Positions 1-10,355 of a stretch of 64,000 bases of DNA are shown piece by piece (the stretch's first letter is position 1; each line of letters starts with the position of its first letter). Where the stretch lies: assembly GCF_000149955.1 (NCBI RefSeq), contig NC_030994.1, forward strand, positions 2,099,071 to 2,163,070, written 5' to 3'. A program made the translations under genes and the position numbers. Source of the DNA: Fusarium oxysporum f. sp. lycopersici 4287 (Eukaryota; Ascomycota; Sordariomycetes; Hypocreales; Nectriaceae). Below the pieces are notes generated by a model. The model was not told where the DNA came from. It searched no databases and saw only the letters and a program-made list of their open reading frames with translations.

Positions 1-308
1 TGGGCACTTTCGCATCCTTCAAAGAGTACATGTCCTCGCCTGGTCGATTCCGTGGGTTCTGTGGTGACTGCGGCACGTCGCTCACATGGCGCTCAGCTGA
101 TTACACCCCAATATTTGATCTGTACTTGGGGACGCTGGATGAGAAATACCTGGTTGGAGATGGTGTCGTGGCCAAGACTCTCGCAACTCCAAACGGAACG
201 CAGTACTGGATGCAGAACTCCATTCATGGTATGACTGATGTGCTGAAGGGGGGGAAGAAGTACAGTGAAGAAGGACCTGACGGGCTACGGGACGAAAATA
301 ATATATGA
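1..308 (+). CDS. GFA/CENP-V domain protein, 3' part only
   Basis: The reading frame is open from base 3 and runs off the left edge, so the N-terminus is missing. The visible part starts GTFASFKEYMSSPG and contains CGDCGTSLTWRS, the C-terminal zinc-binding CxxC block of the glutathione-dependent formaldehyde-activating (GFA/CENP-V) fold. It is followed by IFDLYLGTLDE, which is also usual in this family. Members bind zinc and are often annotated as glutathione-dependent formaldehyde-activating enzymes or Mss4-like proteins; true substrates are mostly unknown in fungi. The stop TGA is at 306-308. The 3' end overlaps, on the opposite strand, the read-through of the neighbouring damaged DUF7730 gene. 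The family is clear; the specific function is not. Confidence 0.85.
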   Translation, partial: GTFASFKEYMSSPGRFRGFCGDCGTSLTWRSADYTPIFDLYLGTLDEKYLVGDGVVAKTLATPNGTQYWMQNSIHGMTDVLKGGKKYSEEGPDGLRDENNI

Positions 309-1046
309 ACTCTTCCAGTTCAGTGAAAGGCAAAGGTCTCAATCGCTCTGCCTCACGAAGCTCAAACGAAATGTGAGGACCCAAAGTCTCCAGCGTCTTC
401 TGCATGACTTCCTTAAAGATGTGAGGCACGACGACGACAGCAACCCCCAGCTTTCGAAGTGCGAGAAATCGCCCCAGCGCCTCGACAGCCTTCTCTTTGC
501 AAGCCTTGCTGAAAGGCCTACAGGCCCATTCTGAGACAATCTCGAGCTTGACCTTGACATCATCAGGCCGAAGGTAGCGGTCCAGAACCCCAGTCAGTAC
601 ATCAAGGTCTAGAATGGGCTTGTCGTATGTGTTTTCAACAACACACCTGAGCTCGTAAGATCTTATTTGGTCGACCGCTGTACTGTTGGTGTCGGTGAAG
701 AACTGGATGAGGTCTGTTGGGAAGGTGAAGTAGAATGTGTTGAGTTGATAAAAGAGGTGTATTCCCTCGTTGAGGCTGTCCAAGTCAGTCGATCTGTACC
801 ATGGATATTTATAAGAATACGCTTACGCCGCTTTACAGGTTAGGAGTATGTTGGTGTGTATTTATCCGCCATGTAGATATGACAGTCGATTTTGCAGAAA
901 CGGATTCGCCCTTTGCGCGCCATATGAATCCTGTGCGATCCAAGGAGCTCGCGGTAGATAAGTTGCCTAAAATCGTGATTGAGCTTGTTGAAGAAGAGGG
1001 ACTTCTGGGGGCCCTCTCTATATTGCTGCAACCGAAATGATTGCAT
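82..1046 (-). pseudogene. DUF7730-type protein, copy 1, probably frame-broken
   Basis: The start is taken at ATG 1044-1046 (MQSFRLQQ). The first part carries the family signature LFFNKLNHDFRQLIYRELLG and then HRIHM. An intron at 776-826 (51 nt, GTAAGC donor, CTGAC branch, CAG acceptor) joins LTCKAA to LNEGIHLFYQLNTF, the same position and phase as the intron in copy 2. Between HIYMADK and the TNILLTCK block the frame shifts, and the W-C-V-C segment seen in copies 2 and 3 is absent, so exon 1 cannot be read continuously. The downstream frame also has no stop until 82, running antisense through the end of the GFA gene, which suggests loss of the original stop. DUF7730 proteins are a large fungal family of unknown role. 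Most likely a decaying paralogue; an unrecognised extra intron is the alternative. Confidence 0.6.
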
Positions 1047-1781
1047 GATCAAGGTGGACCTTAGTCTAAACCGATGAAAAGACCTATGCAAGCCAATCTT
1101 AGGCGATACAAAGCTTAGTTAAGCTTCCATAAGCTTCCATAAGCTGAGAGATATTTAGGTCAGTTTATTCTTAGGCCATAAGCAGTTGTCCCAAGCTTCT
1201 TCGCCTCATCAGAATATATACCTTTTCAGATGTCTGACTTCGCAGTTGACAGTTGAGGTTGGCTCAAAGGGCTTTCCAGCGTTGATGGTATTGAGGGGAT
1301 CCAGAAAAAGGAGGAGAAAAGAAAATGAGAGGAAGTGGAATAAATAATAGTTCATAACCAAGGTATCAAGAGAGTAAAAGTGGTGAAGGAACACAGATTG
1401 CACTGCCAAACAGTGTGCTTCAAAGGACAAAGGAGACATCTCTGTTGAATTCACGCCTCGCATGGTTTGATACCTGAAATAGGGACTCTCTCACAATCAT
1501 ATCATTACACACAAGAGCTGGAACTGTCACCCATTACGACCAGGGCATATCACAGTAATGATGATCACTGTCTTGTCAAAACTGACCATCAATAACTCCA
1601 TTCAAGAAATCAAAGAAGAACGACGTAGCTATGGGGGTCCATGTGTAAAGTTTCTATATTCGAAGATGCTTATCTTTGATTGGGAGCTCCAACTACGTTC
1701 GAAGCAAAGACAAACATTCCATGCTACTTTAGAAGATAGTTCATAATGCTCTAGCTCATCTGCCATGCTTGATACAATTCC
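1047..1781. other. Intergenic, between DUF7730 copies 1 and 2
   Basis: This stretch holds the presumed promoter of copy 1 and the 3' flank of copy 2, both minus strand. Short ORFs here show no recognisable domain. The only structure seen is the AAGCTT-rich direct repeat at 1111-1145. Confidence 0.5.
1111..1145. repeat. Short direct repeat, unit AAGCTTCCAT
   Basis: Two perfect adjacent copies of the decamer AAGCTTCCAT (1121-1130 and 1131-1140) are flanked by partial copies on both sides (AAGCTTAGTT and AAGCT). It lies about 70-100 bases upstream of the copy 1 DUF7730 start codon. No function is assigned. Confidence 0.7.
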
Positions 1782-2678
1782 TTAGAAGTCCCCTTGTGTG
1801 GGAAAGATATAGAGGCCATGGTTCTCGTCGTCGGACTCCGGAGCTTCTTCTTCTTCTGGGCGATTATCATCATTAACAAACCCATCGTCAGGTTCAAACT
1901 GGCAATCGACATTTTCCCAAATCGTAACATCGCCTTGTTTATCGCCTTCCACGATCGCTTTCATAGCTTCCGGCAGATGCAGCACAAGCAGCTCAACCTT
2001 GCCTTTGCTCAGGCCACCCCGCAGGAACATTCTAAGACATCTCAACATCAATTCTTTGTCCCTTTCCAAGCCTCCGTGATGAGTTCCAAGACCAGTGAGG
2101 AGCATTCGCACTTCCAGACGTTGCAGTAGCAAGGATTTAGGCAATGCGGTAGACAAGTGGCAGAGACCCTCGTGAGCATCGTAGACAGCCGGGCATTCGA
2201 GATGCAAGCTCATTGATCGAATATACTTTTGCTTGGCGTTGAACCAAGAGTTGAACATTGTGTAGTCCTGCGGATTGTCTAGGATGAGTTCGTTCGTACG
2301 ATAGAGCACAGGAAGACCGCTCTGATAGCTACAGTCTGTCAGCCTGGACTCAATCATAATATCGGTTTGGTATGCTCACGCCCATTTGCAGGTAAATATA
2401 ATATTCGCCGACAGGTAACACCATTTGTGGTCGTTTTCTGAGTGTGGATGGATAGGTACTTTTAACCCTTTTCTGCAGACGCAGTGACACCACCCCGGGA
2501 CCCTTGACGATTTAGGATGGCCCTCACGCTTGAGCTGCTCATTGCTTTGGAGAAACTTGATGTGCACCTTTGACCCTCCAAATAGATAGATGAAGATTTG
2601 CCGTCTGAGCTCCGGGGATAGCTTCCTAAAGAACAAGGAGCCCCTCTGGGCGTTGCCCTTCTCAAACTCTAGCCCCAT
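1782..2678 (-). CDS. DUF7730-type protein, copy 2 (intact)
   Basis: The model is 2678-2380 joined to 2328-1782, 281 residues. The two parts are in the same frame but separated by a TGA. A 51-nt intron (2329-2379, GTGAGC donor, GCTGAC branch, TAG acceptor) removes it and gives FTCKWAYQSGLPVLYRTNELI, the expected helix of this family. Exon 1 carries SLFFRKLSPELRRQIFIYLFG, the start of the domain, then VHI and WCHCVCRKG. The C-terminus is acidic (RPEEEEAPESDDE). DUF7730 proteins look like F-box-related fungal scaffolds of unknown function; several often occur near each other. The start ATG 2676-2678 gives an N-terminus of usual length. This is the best-preserved of the three copies. Confidence 0.75.
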
Positions 2679-3365
2679 GTTGGGGAGGTTTGGGAGACGT
2701 TTGTGGCGTTGATACGATGATACGAAGGAGAAGGGATGTAGGAGAAAGATGAGAGGAGTTATCAAGAGAGTATTGGGAAGACATTATAAACATTTACGGC
2801 CCCTTCATAAAGTAGGTAGATGCATGGCAGTGTTTGCCAGTGCTTGAACATTCCTAGTTAACTTATCACTTATGCATATAGGAGGCCTTGCTTCATTCAT
2901 TCAAATTCACTAGAAATTAGCTCGAGCCTTGTCAGTATCTACGTTCAATTACTTACCTTGCTACATATCACGCTGGCTTGCGCTACTATTACTTGCTAGT
3001 GAATTTACTCTCTTTATTCACTGAGATTCTCTACAGTTCTTGGTAAGTCAATTCATGCCATTACTTCGAGCCAGTCTCGCTGTAAGTCGTTTAAGGGGTG
3101 ACTTTCAAGCTGCGTCTGGGTTTTTGCAATCACTGCCCCAACTCTAAACATAAAAACCACATCAAATGACTCACGCCGTAGCATAAACCCTACTATTCCT
3201 TATAAGAGTCACTGTTTCATCATCTCTGCGGATCTCTGCCACATAGCTTTCAAATTATTAATTGGAACTTGAAGCTGTCATCTCCTTTTCAGAACCATGT
3301 AAATCTATAGACTACCAACACTCACCCGTAAGTAATACCCGGCCTCCTTCACGGATCGATATTGA
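2679..3365. other. Intergenic, between divergent DUF7730 copies 2 and 3
   Basis: About 690 bases that should contain the promoters of copy 2 (minus) and copy 3 (plus). A possible upstream splice pair (GTAAGT at 3328, CAG ending 3368) leads into copy 3 in the right frame, but no ATG-led exon in phase was found before it. Nothing else is recognised. Confidence 0.45.
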
Positions 3366-4275
3366 CAGTGGAACAGGCTCCATGGCGTCTTCTTCCAGCC
3401 ATGGAACCCAGATTCTGCGCACAGTGGCAGTCCCACCAAGAAGAGATCACGCCTGTTCACAAAGCTCGACTGGGAGCTTCGATGGCGTATATATCGGGAG
3501 TTATTTGGTCGCTCCCGAGTTCACGTTGCTCTCCCTAAGTCCAAAGACTCGAACAAATATCTCTATCATCCTAAACCAACGGGTTGCTGGCGCTACCCTA
3601 GATGCGATGAGAGTTCATCTCCTAGGGTGCCCGATGCGTCTCTCTTCCTGCCCAAGTCTGGGCAATGCCTAGAGGGAATGAATCTTGTTTTGACATTTCA
3701 ACAAGTGTGAGTTCCCCTCTGCTATAGTATTACCTTCCGGGAATGTATTGACACCGTTTCCCTCTAGGTATAACGAAGCTCTCCTAATCCTCCTCTCGAG
3801 TACCCTGGTTTTCCACGATCCAAAGCAATTTCGTCTTTACGTGCATCATCCTCCCTTCAGAGAAGACATTAAAGAGACTGGATCATTTGAGATCTATTGC
3901 TCCTTTCGGTTGAGCGAGCCAAGAGGCGTTTCTCAGCTCGACTGGCTCACTGATATCTTTCCCGGACCTCACTATAGCGATCAATTTACACCCTGGCGCG
4001 AAACAACTCTCCATATCTATGGTGTCCAGGGGAAAGGTACCAACACTGAGTATCGTTGCACACCTGAGGCCAAAGAGAGCTTCTTGAACTCGCTCCGGCG
4101 GTTTATGTTCCAGTCCACCATGGGAGGCCATATCTACTTGCCAGGAAAATTAAAGAAGCCAGTGCGCGAGATGGCCGTGATGTGCTTTCAGGAGAAACGC
4201 TTCACTTTCCACTCAGAAGATATCAGACATGGCCAAAATCCACGACTGACTGGTCCCAACAGCTGGAGGGCTTAG
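3366..4275 (+). CDS. DUF7730-type protein, copy 3, 5' end unresolved
   Basis: Two exons are supported: 3366-3706 and 3768-4275, joined across a 61-nt intron (GTGAGT donor at 3707, CTCTAG acceptor ending 3767). Splicing joins LTFQQV to YNEALLILLSSTLVF, matching the intron position and phase in copies 1 and 2. Exon 1 reads SRLFTKLDWELRWRIYRELFGRS, the family signature, then VHVALP and later a W/C-containing segment. Exon 2 continues with PKQFRLYVHH and a C-terminal half of normal length. The frame is closed by TGA at 3363-3365 and has no ATG before the signature. Either a spliced upstream start exon was missed or the 5' end is lost. ATG 3382 is in another frame. Confidence 0.6.
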
Positions 4276-7200
4276 ATATCCATGCGTGGATGGATATTTA
4301 TATGGCCCTCAGTGTAAGTCGAGATGGGTTCAGTGGCAACGGCCTATTTGTAGTTGAATACAGGGGTTGCTGTGGGCTGCCAGTCAGATATTGGCTAGGA
4401 GGGTTTTCCCCAGACGGGGACTTGACGATATGATTGGTAAACTCGTTATCTTATCTATCTAGAGGGGTAGCAGCCCACAGAGATTTCTGTGAATTTGTCC
4501 AATTCTGAAGAAGAGATGAAAAGCTTCAGGCAGAGAGCAACAGCAACAATGAGAGTGTCTGTCATCAATTAATTGTCAAACATTCTTTTATTCTTTTCAT
4601 TGTTTATAGCACAAATTGAAATAATCTTTCTCTTGTGTCAAAGAGGACCAACAACGGATTCGTGGCGCATAGACAGTACCATCATATACAAAACCAAAAG
4701 ATGAAAAGTCGAGATTCGAGCTCAGAATTTCCACCACGAGAGGAAACCTCCTCCTTCGATTTCACGTGCCAGCGGAACTACCCCAAGAGGACAAGGAGCG
4801 GGAACTTGATGTGAGGCACGAAATAAGCTAATCCAACAGATCCAATGGGAGCTCTCAAAGTGACACGATGCATGGAATAGAACAAGCACAGACCATTCCA
4901 CGCCCGATGCCGGATCCCGGTGTAAGCGCTCTCGAAAAGAAAGTGAGGTTGAGCGAGGCGAAGGAGGATCTTGAAAAAATGAGTGAAGATTGGCAATGAA
5001 TGCAAGATCGGGCCTTTTGGCTTTGGAAGTATTACGCGAGGTCAATTCCACCTCAAGAGTCTATCCAGAATTAGTAGTCTTGTCTGCAGAGAGTAACATC
5101 GGGATTAGATGCCATTCTACAGAGTAGCTCTCATTAAAGACCACTTCAGAAGGAACAACTGTTTTCCATAAACAATACGAACAGATCTCGTTGGATCTGT
5201 CGGACTCTCCTACTAAATCTACTACGTTCTTTTAGCGATGCTTCCCCAGCCGCAGAAACGAAATGCGATTCAGACAGTGGAGGTTGGGTACGTATCTTTT
5301 TTACTCATAAACCACATGTAATCTGAATCTGTCATAGCCTGTTCTCGACACGGGATTGGTCAAAACACCTTCTTGATTCAGAGATATCAACTTTTTATTT
5401 TTCAACAGCATCAATCACAACAACTGCAAAGACCAAAGACCGCGGGGGGGCAAATGCCACGTCTTACGATTTGAAGATCATGTAATTAAATGTTTAGTCC
5501 ACTTATCCTCATCCCGTTATCCTGCGAATGAACAATTCTGTCATACCCTCGAGTCGTAGGTAGTAATGAGATGAGTATGTAACTCCGAATGCCATTATCA
5601 ATCAAGATGATTTCCAATCCTCGCTGAATCCTTCGCTATTCGGCATTATCACTCCCCCCGTGTTACCTGCCCTCCCTCACTCTCCAATTTGTAACGCTGG
5701 TCTTTTCACGCTTGTATGTCGGCGTCTTAGGCCCTACATTAGCCTGTCTGGACCATGTGCCTCCGCTCCTCTCCGCTCCGCATAGAGCGGCAGCTAAACT
5801 CACCCAGCGCAACAACGTTTCGCGTTCGGAGTCCGGACCAGGGGGGGAGCACTTCAATTACGTAGGTAGGGTCCAGCAGTGACATGGACGTGGCCTTAGC
5901 TTTTATTTCCCTTGAGGCCTTTGTTTGGTGAGATCGCGTCAATGGGCCAGCCTCGGATGGCACGGACAAGGCACGGAGCTCTTCGCTTGTGCTGTACAGA
6001 CCAGCATAGCCATGTGCTGTAGTTGATGTATACAGCAGAGAGGAGAAGACCCTCCAGCCTCGTCTTGACTTGAGAAACGATCATCACTCGCAGACGCGCC
6101 CATCTGTCCGCTTTCTAACGTAGTCTCTAGTCTACCCACCTCCTCCACCAACCACACAATCAAGAGTCTCCCCCGGACGCCGTGCCCCAGACGAGCATTC
6201 TCTCCCAAAAAGGCAATGTGTGTTCCCCCGCGCAGACGAACCTCTGAGTTCTGTTGCCAATCCCGGAGGAGCGGCGAAGGGGGTGTATGAATGGTAAGCC
6301 TGGGGCGGAAAGGGGGAGAGCTTCTCCAACCAACTGCCCTGATGTTCAAGACGGCAAATGGTAGATGATCAATGTGTGTGCATCGGGATGTAAACTTGCA
6401 GTCAAGATGGTGGCCATGTTCGGAGTTTGGGGTAGTGATGAATAGGATCAAGTTGGGCATTGGCTACTCCAACTTTCGGTTCGGTTGAGGATGCCGGTGA
6501 ATTTGCTTATGGTGCCTGGAGTTATCGGTTCGGGGATTTGTCTTGGCTTTGGCTTCAATTCACCTTTGACCTCAAGGTGAATAAGCTGTAGCCTTGAAGA
6601 CGGCTGCTTAACCCCGTTGATTCAAGGTGATAGACCACGCCATTCCGCCCAACTCCGGTCGTTAACCCCAGACATCCATTGCCTGGAGTGTTGTAATGCA
6701 GGACGGTATATCCGCCGACGGCATCATGGACCGACTTGTCTCGACTCATGCAAGATGGGTTTGTGGAGGGATGATCATGATCCTCTCTAAGCCTACGATC
6801 AACTTCCTTGAGGCCGTCCATCGGAGACTGTCACAAGTAAATCTGGACTCCCTCTCTCGCTGCCTCTCATGGCAAATGCAAGTGAATGCGCATGCGAGGT
6901 AGCGGAGTCTTTGGCCCTGCTGTAGCTGTAGCATCCATGCCCCATGTCGATATCCCACGTCTTTGGGCAACTGTATTGTTGGATGTCTCTGCTGTGCCAC
7001 TGGGGAAGGGAAAGTCAACAAGCTCATCCCACTCTTATTTCGTTTGGGCAGAATTGCTTCTGATTTCTGGGTGTGGGTAACGTGTTGTTCTGTGGACATG
7101 CAGCTCAATGCCACCAATTGTGGCCTGTTTTTTTCCCTCTCTCTTGTTCGTTTCGAGGTTTTTTTCCTGGTGGATGTGGATTCCCAACTTTTTAGCTCGC

Positions 7201-7599
7201 TTGGGCCCAGTTCGCGCCATTTCGACGGGACTGGCACTAGCAGAAGCCACTAGCAGCTGCCTAGGGACGTTCCCTGTAAGTGACCTGAGTCTGTGTGCGT
7301 GCGGTGCGTGGGCTACCTTACGCTTCGGCGCGGTACAACCTGGACTGTGCTTGGCTGGGAGTTACCTTGGCCTGAGCTAACTTCCATTCACTCCATCCCA
7401 TCCCAAAAAATTCCTCAAATACATAATCGCGCCCTCTCCCACGCTCGTCTCTTACTATAACCCTTCCCCCTTCTTCTTCTTCTCAACCCAATTGCATTGC
7501 ATCTTCGTCATCTCTCATCTTAGCAAGCACGCTCTTCACTCTTCGATCTCATCAACGTCTACCGAACTATCCCGACCAACCTCCCAAACAACCATCACA
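4276..7599. other. Long intergenic region, no confident gene
   Basis: Short ORFs on both strands show mixed composition and no domain. A possible two-exon 65-residue ORF (5238-5287 joined to 5338-5485) was considered and not accepted. The last ~150 bases are the pyrimidine-rich promoter and leader of kgd4. Confidence 0.5.
7451..7490 (+). promoter_or_regulatory. kgd4 core promoter: AT-rich box plus CT tract
   Basis: TTACTATAA (7452-7460) is directly followed by a run of C and T (7461-7483), and the start codon lies about 110 bases further on. A TATA-like box next to a pyrimidine tract is common in highly expressed filamentous-fungal promoters. The assignment is by position and composition only. 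Confidence 0.45.
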
Positions 7600-8079
7600 A
7601 TGTTCTCTGCTACTCGAGCCCTCCGACAGGCTGCTGTCCACGCTGAGCGTACTCCTCTCATCAAATTCCTCGGTCCCCGAACCATTCCTTGTATGTCAAC
7701 CCGCTGATATTGAGCAATACCGTCAGCTTCCCCTCAGTACAAGCTAACATCGTCTTCTGCAGCCAACGTCGACCACACCCCCAAGCCTCACCCTGCCTCC
7801 GGAGTCGAGAAGCTCCCCGAGTCCTGGTCCGGCTACGGAAACGGCGATGCTGCTACCACCCACAAGTCTTTCAGCTCCTACCGCGACCACGTCCAGCAGC
7901 ACGGTCCTCTCCAGAAGTCTGGCTTCGGCGGAACCCCCGCTGCCTCCCTTGGCTCCGTCAAGCCCCCTCAGGGCGTTGCCTTTGACGTCTCTGAGCTCCC
8001 CACTCGCTTCCACCGCGCTCCCCTCAACGCCGCTGAGATCGAGGCTATCGAGTCCGGCGGCGCTGCTCTCTTCGGTTAA
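7600..8079 (+). CDS. kgd4: Kgd4/Ymr31, mitochondrial 2-oxoglutarate dehydrogenase subunit
   Basis: The model is 7600-7690 joined to 7763-8079, 135 residues. The 72-nt intron has a GTATGT donor, GCTAAC branch and CAG acceptor. The protein starts MFSATRALRQAAVHAERTP, an Arg-rich mitochondrial import signal. It then has LIKFLGPRTIP and VDHTPKPHP, the conserved N-terminal block of the Ymr31/Kgd4 family, followed by VQQHGPLQ and a C-terminal PTRFHRAPLNAAEIEAIESGGA. Kgd4 links the E3 (dihydrolipoamide dehydrogenase) component to the E1-E2 core of the 2-oxoglutarate dehydrogenase complex in the TCA cycle. It was earlier misnamed a mitochondrial ribosomal protein (Ymr31). Length and motifs fit well. 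Codons are strongly C-biased at third positions, as in highly expressed fungal genes. Confidence 0.9.
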
Positions 8080-10355
8080 ATATGTCTCCCGCCACAGGCG
8101 AGGAGTTATAGGTGGAGCGGTGGGATGAAAAAAAGACGGGATGAACGAATGAATACCTACGATGACGCGCAGATTATGACGAGAGCCAGGATCTACTGCC
8201 TGAAACATATATCCTGCACGACATAGTATACGGGGACGCCGAGTGACCATGCACATAGTGATCAACTTCACTGTGCATTTCAGGGAGGGGTACGCAAACC
8301 CATCCCATCGAGACATGCAGAACAGGACGATGCTTCCAACTGCAGCTCACTTCGAGAAACCACTTAGGGCAATACGGTACTATGCCGCCAGGAGCGTCAT
8401 ATGAAACGAGGGGCTAGTATATGCACCACGAAAGAGGGAAAAAACGGGAAAAAGCAAATAAGTCGGGTTTTTACATAGAGAATACCCCCCCGGCTGCGGA
8501 GAACGTTGCGACCTCCGTGCTTTTTGTTCTCGACTGGCGTCAACGCCATTTCTTTCTGTATAGTTGGAGACCTGCCTGCGAAGCTTTAACAGCAAGCAAG
8601 AGGCACCACGGCGTTGAACAAAGGAGTTGTTTTTGGTAGAAATTGTCAATACCAGAAAAAAAGTCTATACTATTACATCTACGTCCTACCCGTGATATGT
8701 CTTTACCGTGATGTCTCGCCATGTTTTTAGAGTGTCATGACAAGTATGCAACATGACATGCCACTCGCCCTGGTCAACGAGCGTTGTACAATCCTTGGCA
8801 CCTGTAGAGCCCGTCTTCTCACGAACTATTCTCTTGGTTTATTTCCAGGGGGTTTCCAGTCAGCTCATACCCGACCCCGGCTCTTCCTCTTCTGCCTCAC
8901 CTCTACCGGGACCTGAAAGATTTACAGTTTCGTAGTGTCCGCCGGCGTCTACTTTGGAAGTCAACTGAGGCTCCGTTTTCCTTCTCTTTCTGGGGAAATA
9001 CATGCACGATTGAGTTCCCGGTTCCGGCTCCGGCACCGGGATTCTCATGAGTACTTAACGTCAAAGAAAAAAAAAAACCGAACTCCACATGGAGAATTGG
9101 AGAAGGATGGAATTGATGAATGACGATGCTTGACTCCATAATAATTTGGTGAAAATTTACAGGGCTTGACCGAGTCTTGCCGATGGAAATGGTACGAGAC
9201 TAGACGCCGGGTTATTCCGGCTTTTGACTTACACTGACCATGATGAGAGAGTGAGTCTAGAGCCGCCTCGTAGGGCAGCAGTTAATTTTACGGGGTGTTA
9301 ATTACTTGGTGGTTACTAATGAGGTTAAAGGCAATCTTACTTGAGAATCTGGGGTTTGTGCACCTCGACAGTCAAGGCGTAGTTAATCTAAATTCCCCCG
9401 CGTTTTGTGTGTCGCCTCGTCTTGCTATGTTCAGACAGTCCAACATATTGTGATACCACGGGAAGCATTCAAGCGGCTAGAAAGAAGTCTTGTTACCATC
9501 TGTTATAACAAGGAAGCGCAAGAGGCGCTGCAGTCACAGCCAGTACTGTAAATACGGGCTCCTATGGCCTCTCATGGACATGTCATGATGGGCACATTTC
9601 ATCGGTGGAAGGGAAGGCTTGTTTCATAAAGTCAAATATTGTCGGACAACAGGAGCATTACAACTCTATTAATGCCTGAACATGGCATGTTAATTCTGCA
9701 TATAAAACGTCTCATGAGGCGAGAAGTATATCACAAGTCAACCATGGCCTTGTCTTGTATCATCTTATGCATCATCACCTTTCCTGTCCACCGAGCCGTA
9801 ATTACATCTGTTAGGCACCTATACTCCCCAAATGGCCAGGTAAAGTGTCCTATAGTGTGAGACAAAGCATGTGCATTGATCGGAAGTTGACCGACTTCGA
9901 CTTCAATTGAGGCTCGGTCTAGTGGAACATAGCATGTGAATAGACCAGCAACAAAGACTATGGCAGACAGTATGTCTCAATGCTTATCATGTGCATTGAG
10001 ACATTCAGTACCGTGTCGGTTTATACTACAGTCAACAGAGCAACAACATTGATCACAATACGTGACTTGATCGCGTGTTACTCCATCACAAGGGCAGCCA
10101 ATGTAGATATTCAAAGCTAAGGATGTCTCTCCAGCTTCATAGCGGTCTTAAAAATGCTATGTGATTTCCTCGAATAGTGAACCATCATGTGAAGAACAGT
10201 TAGCTCGTATCCAGGCTACAGCCACTTGACAATTCAAGCGACGGCTGTCCCCAAACGTCAAGACTTTCAACCTTTTCAAACTCATAAGCAAAACTTTTCT
10301 TTCGTCACATCATTTATCCCAGCCAGTTCTTCTCACCGTGATCCAGGTCATTCGT
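8080..10355. other. Intergenic region between kgd4 and the PRMT5 gene (3' to 3')
   Basis: Convergent 3' flanks of 2.3 kb with only short, composition-driven ORFs. A poly-A run lies near 9065-9077 and a 12-bp perfect hairpin at 9972-10004. No domain, tRNA or transposon signature was recognised. Confidence 0.5.
9972..10004. repeat. Perfect 12-bp inverted repeat with 9-nt loop
   Basis: ATGTCTCAATGC (9972-9983) pairs perfectly with GCATTGAGACAT (9993-10004) around a 9-base loop. The element lies about 350 bases past the PRMT5 stop on that gene's strand and could form a hairpin in a long 3' UTR. Part of the arm (CATGTGCATTGA) also recurs near 9868-9880. Confidence 0.6.

Noticed and set aside
5238..5485. 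Possible two-exon 65-residue gene (5238-5287 joined to 5338-5485)
   Set aside because: Splice sites are plausible, but the product has no recognisable features, no family match and low-complexity T/S composition; chance is as likely.
5939..6460. Minus-strand ORF of 173 codons
   Set aside because: Irregular residue composition, no domain, and no supporting promoter or splice context.
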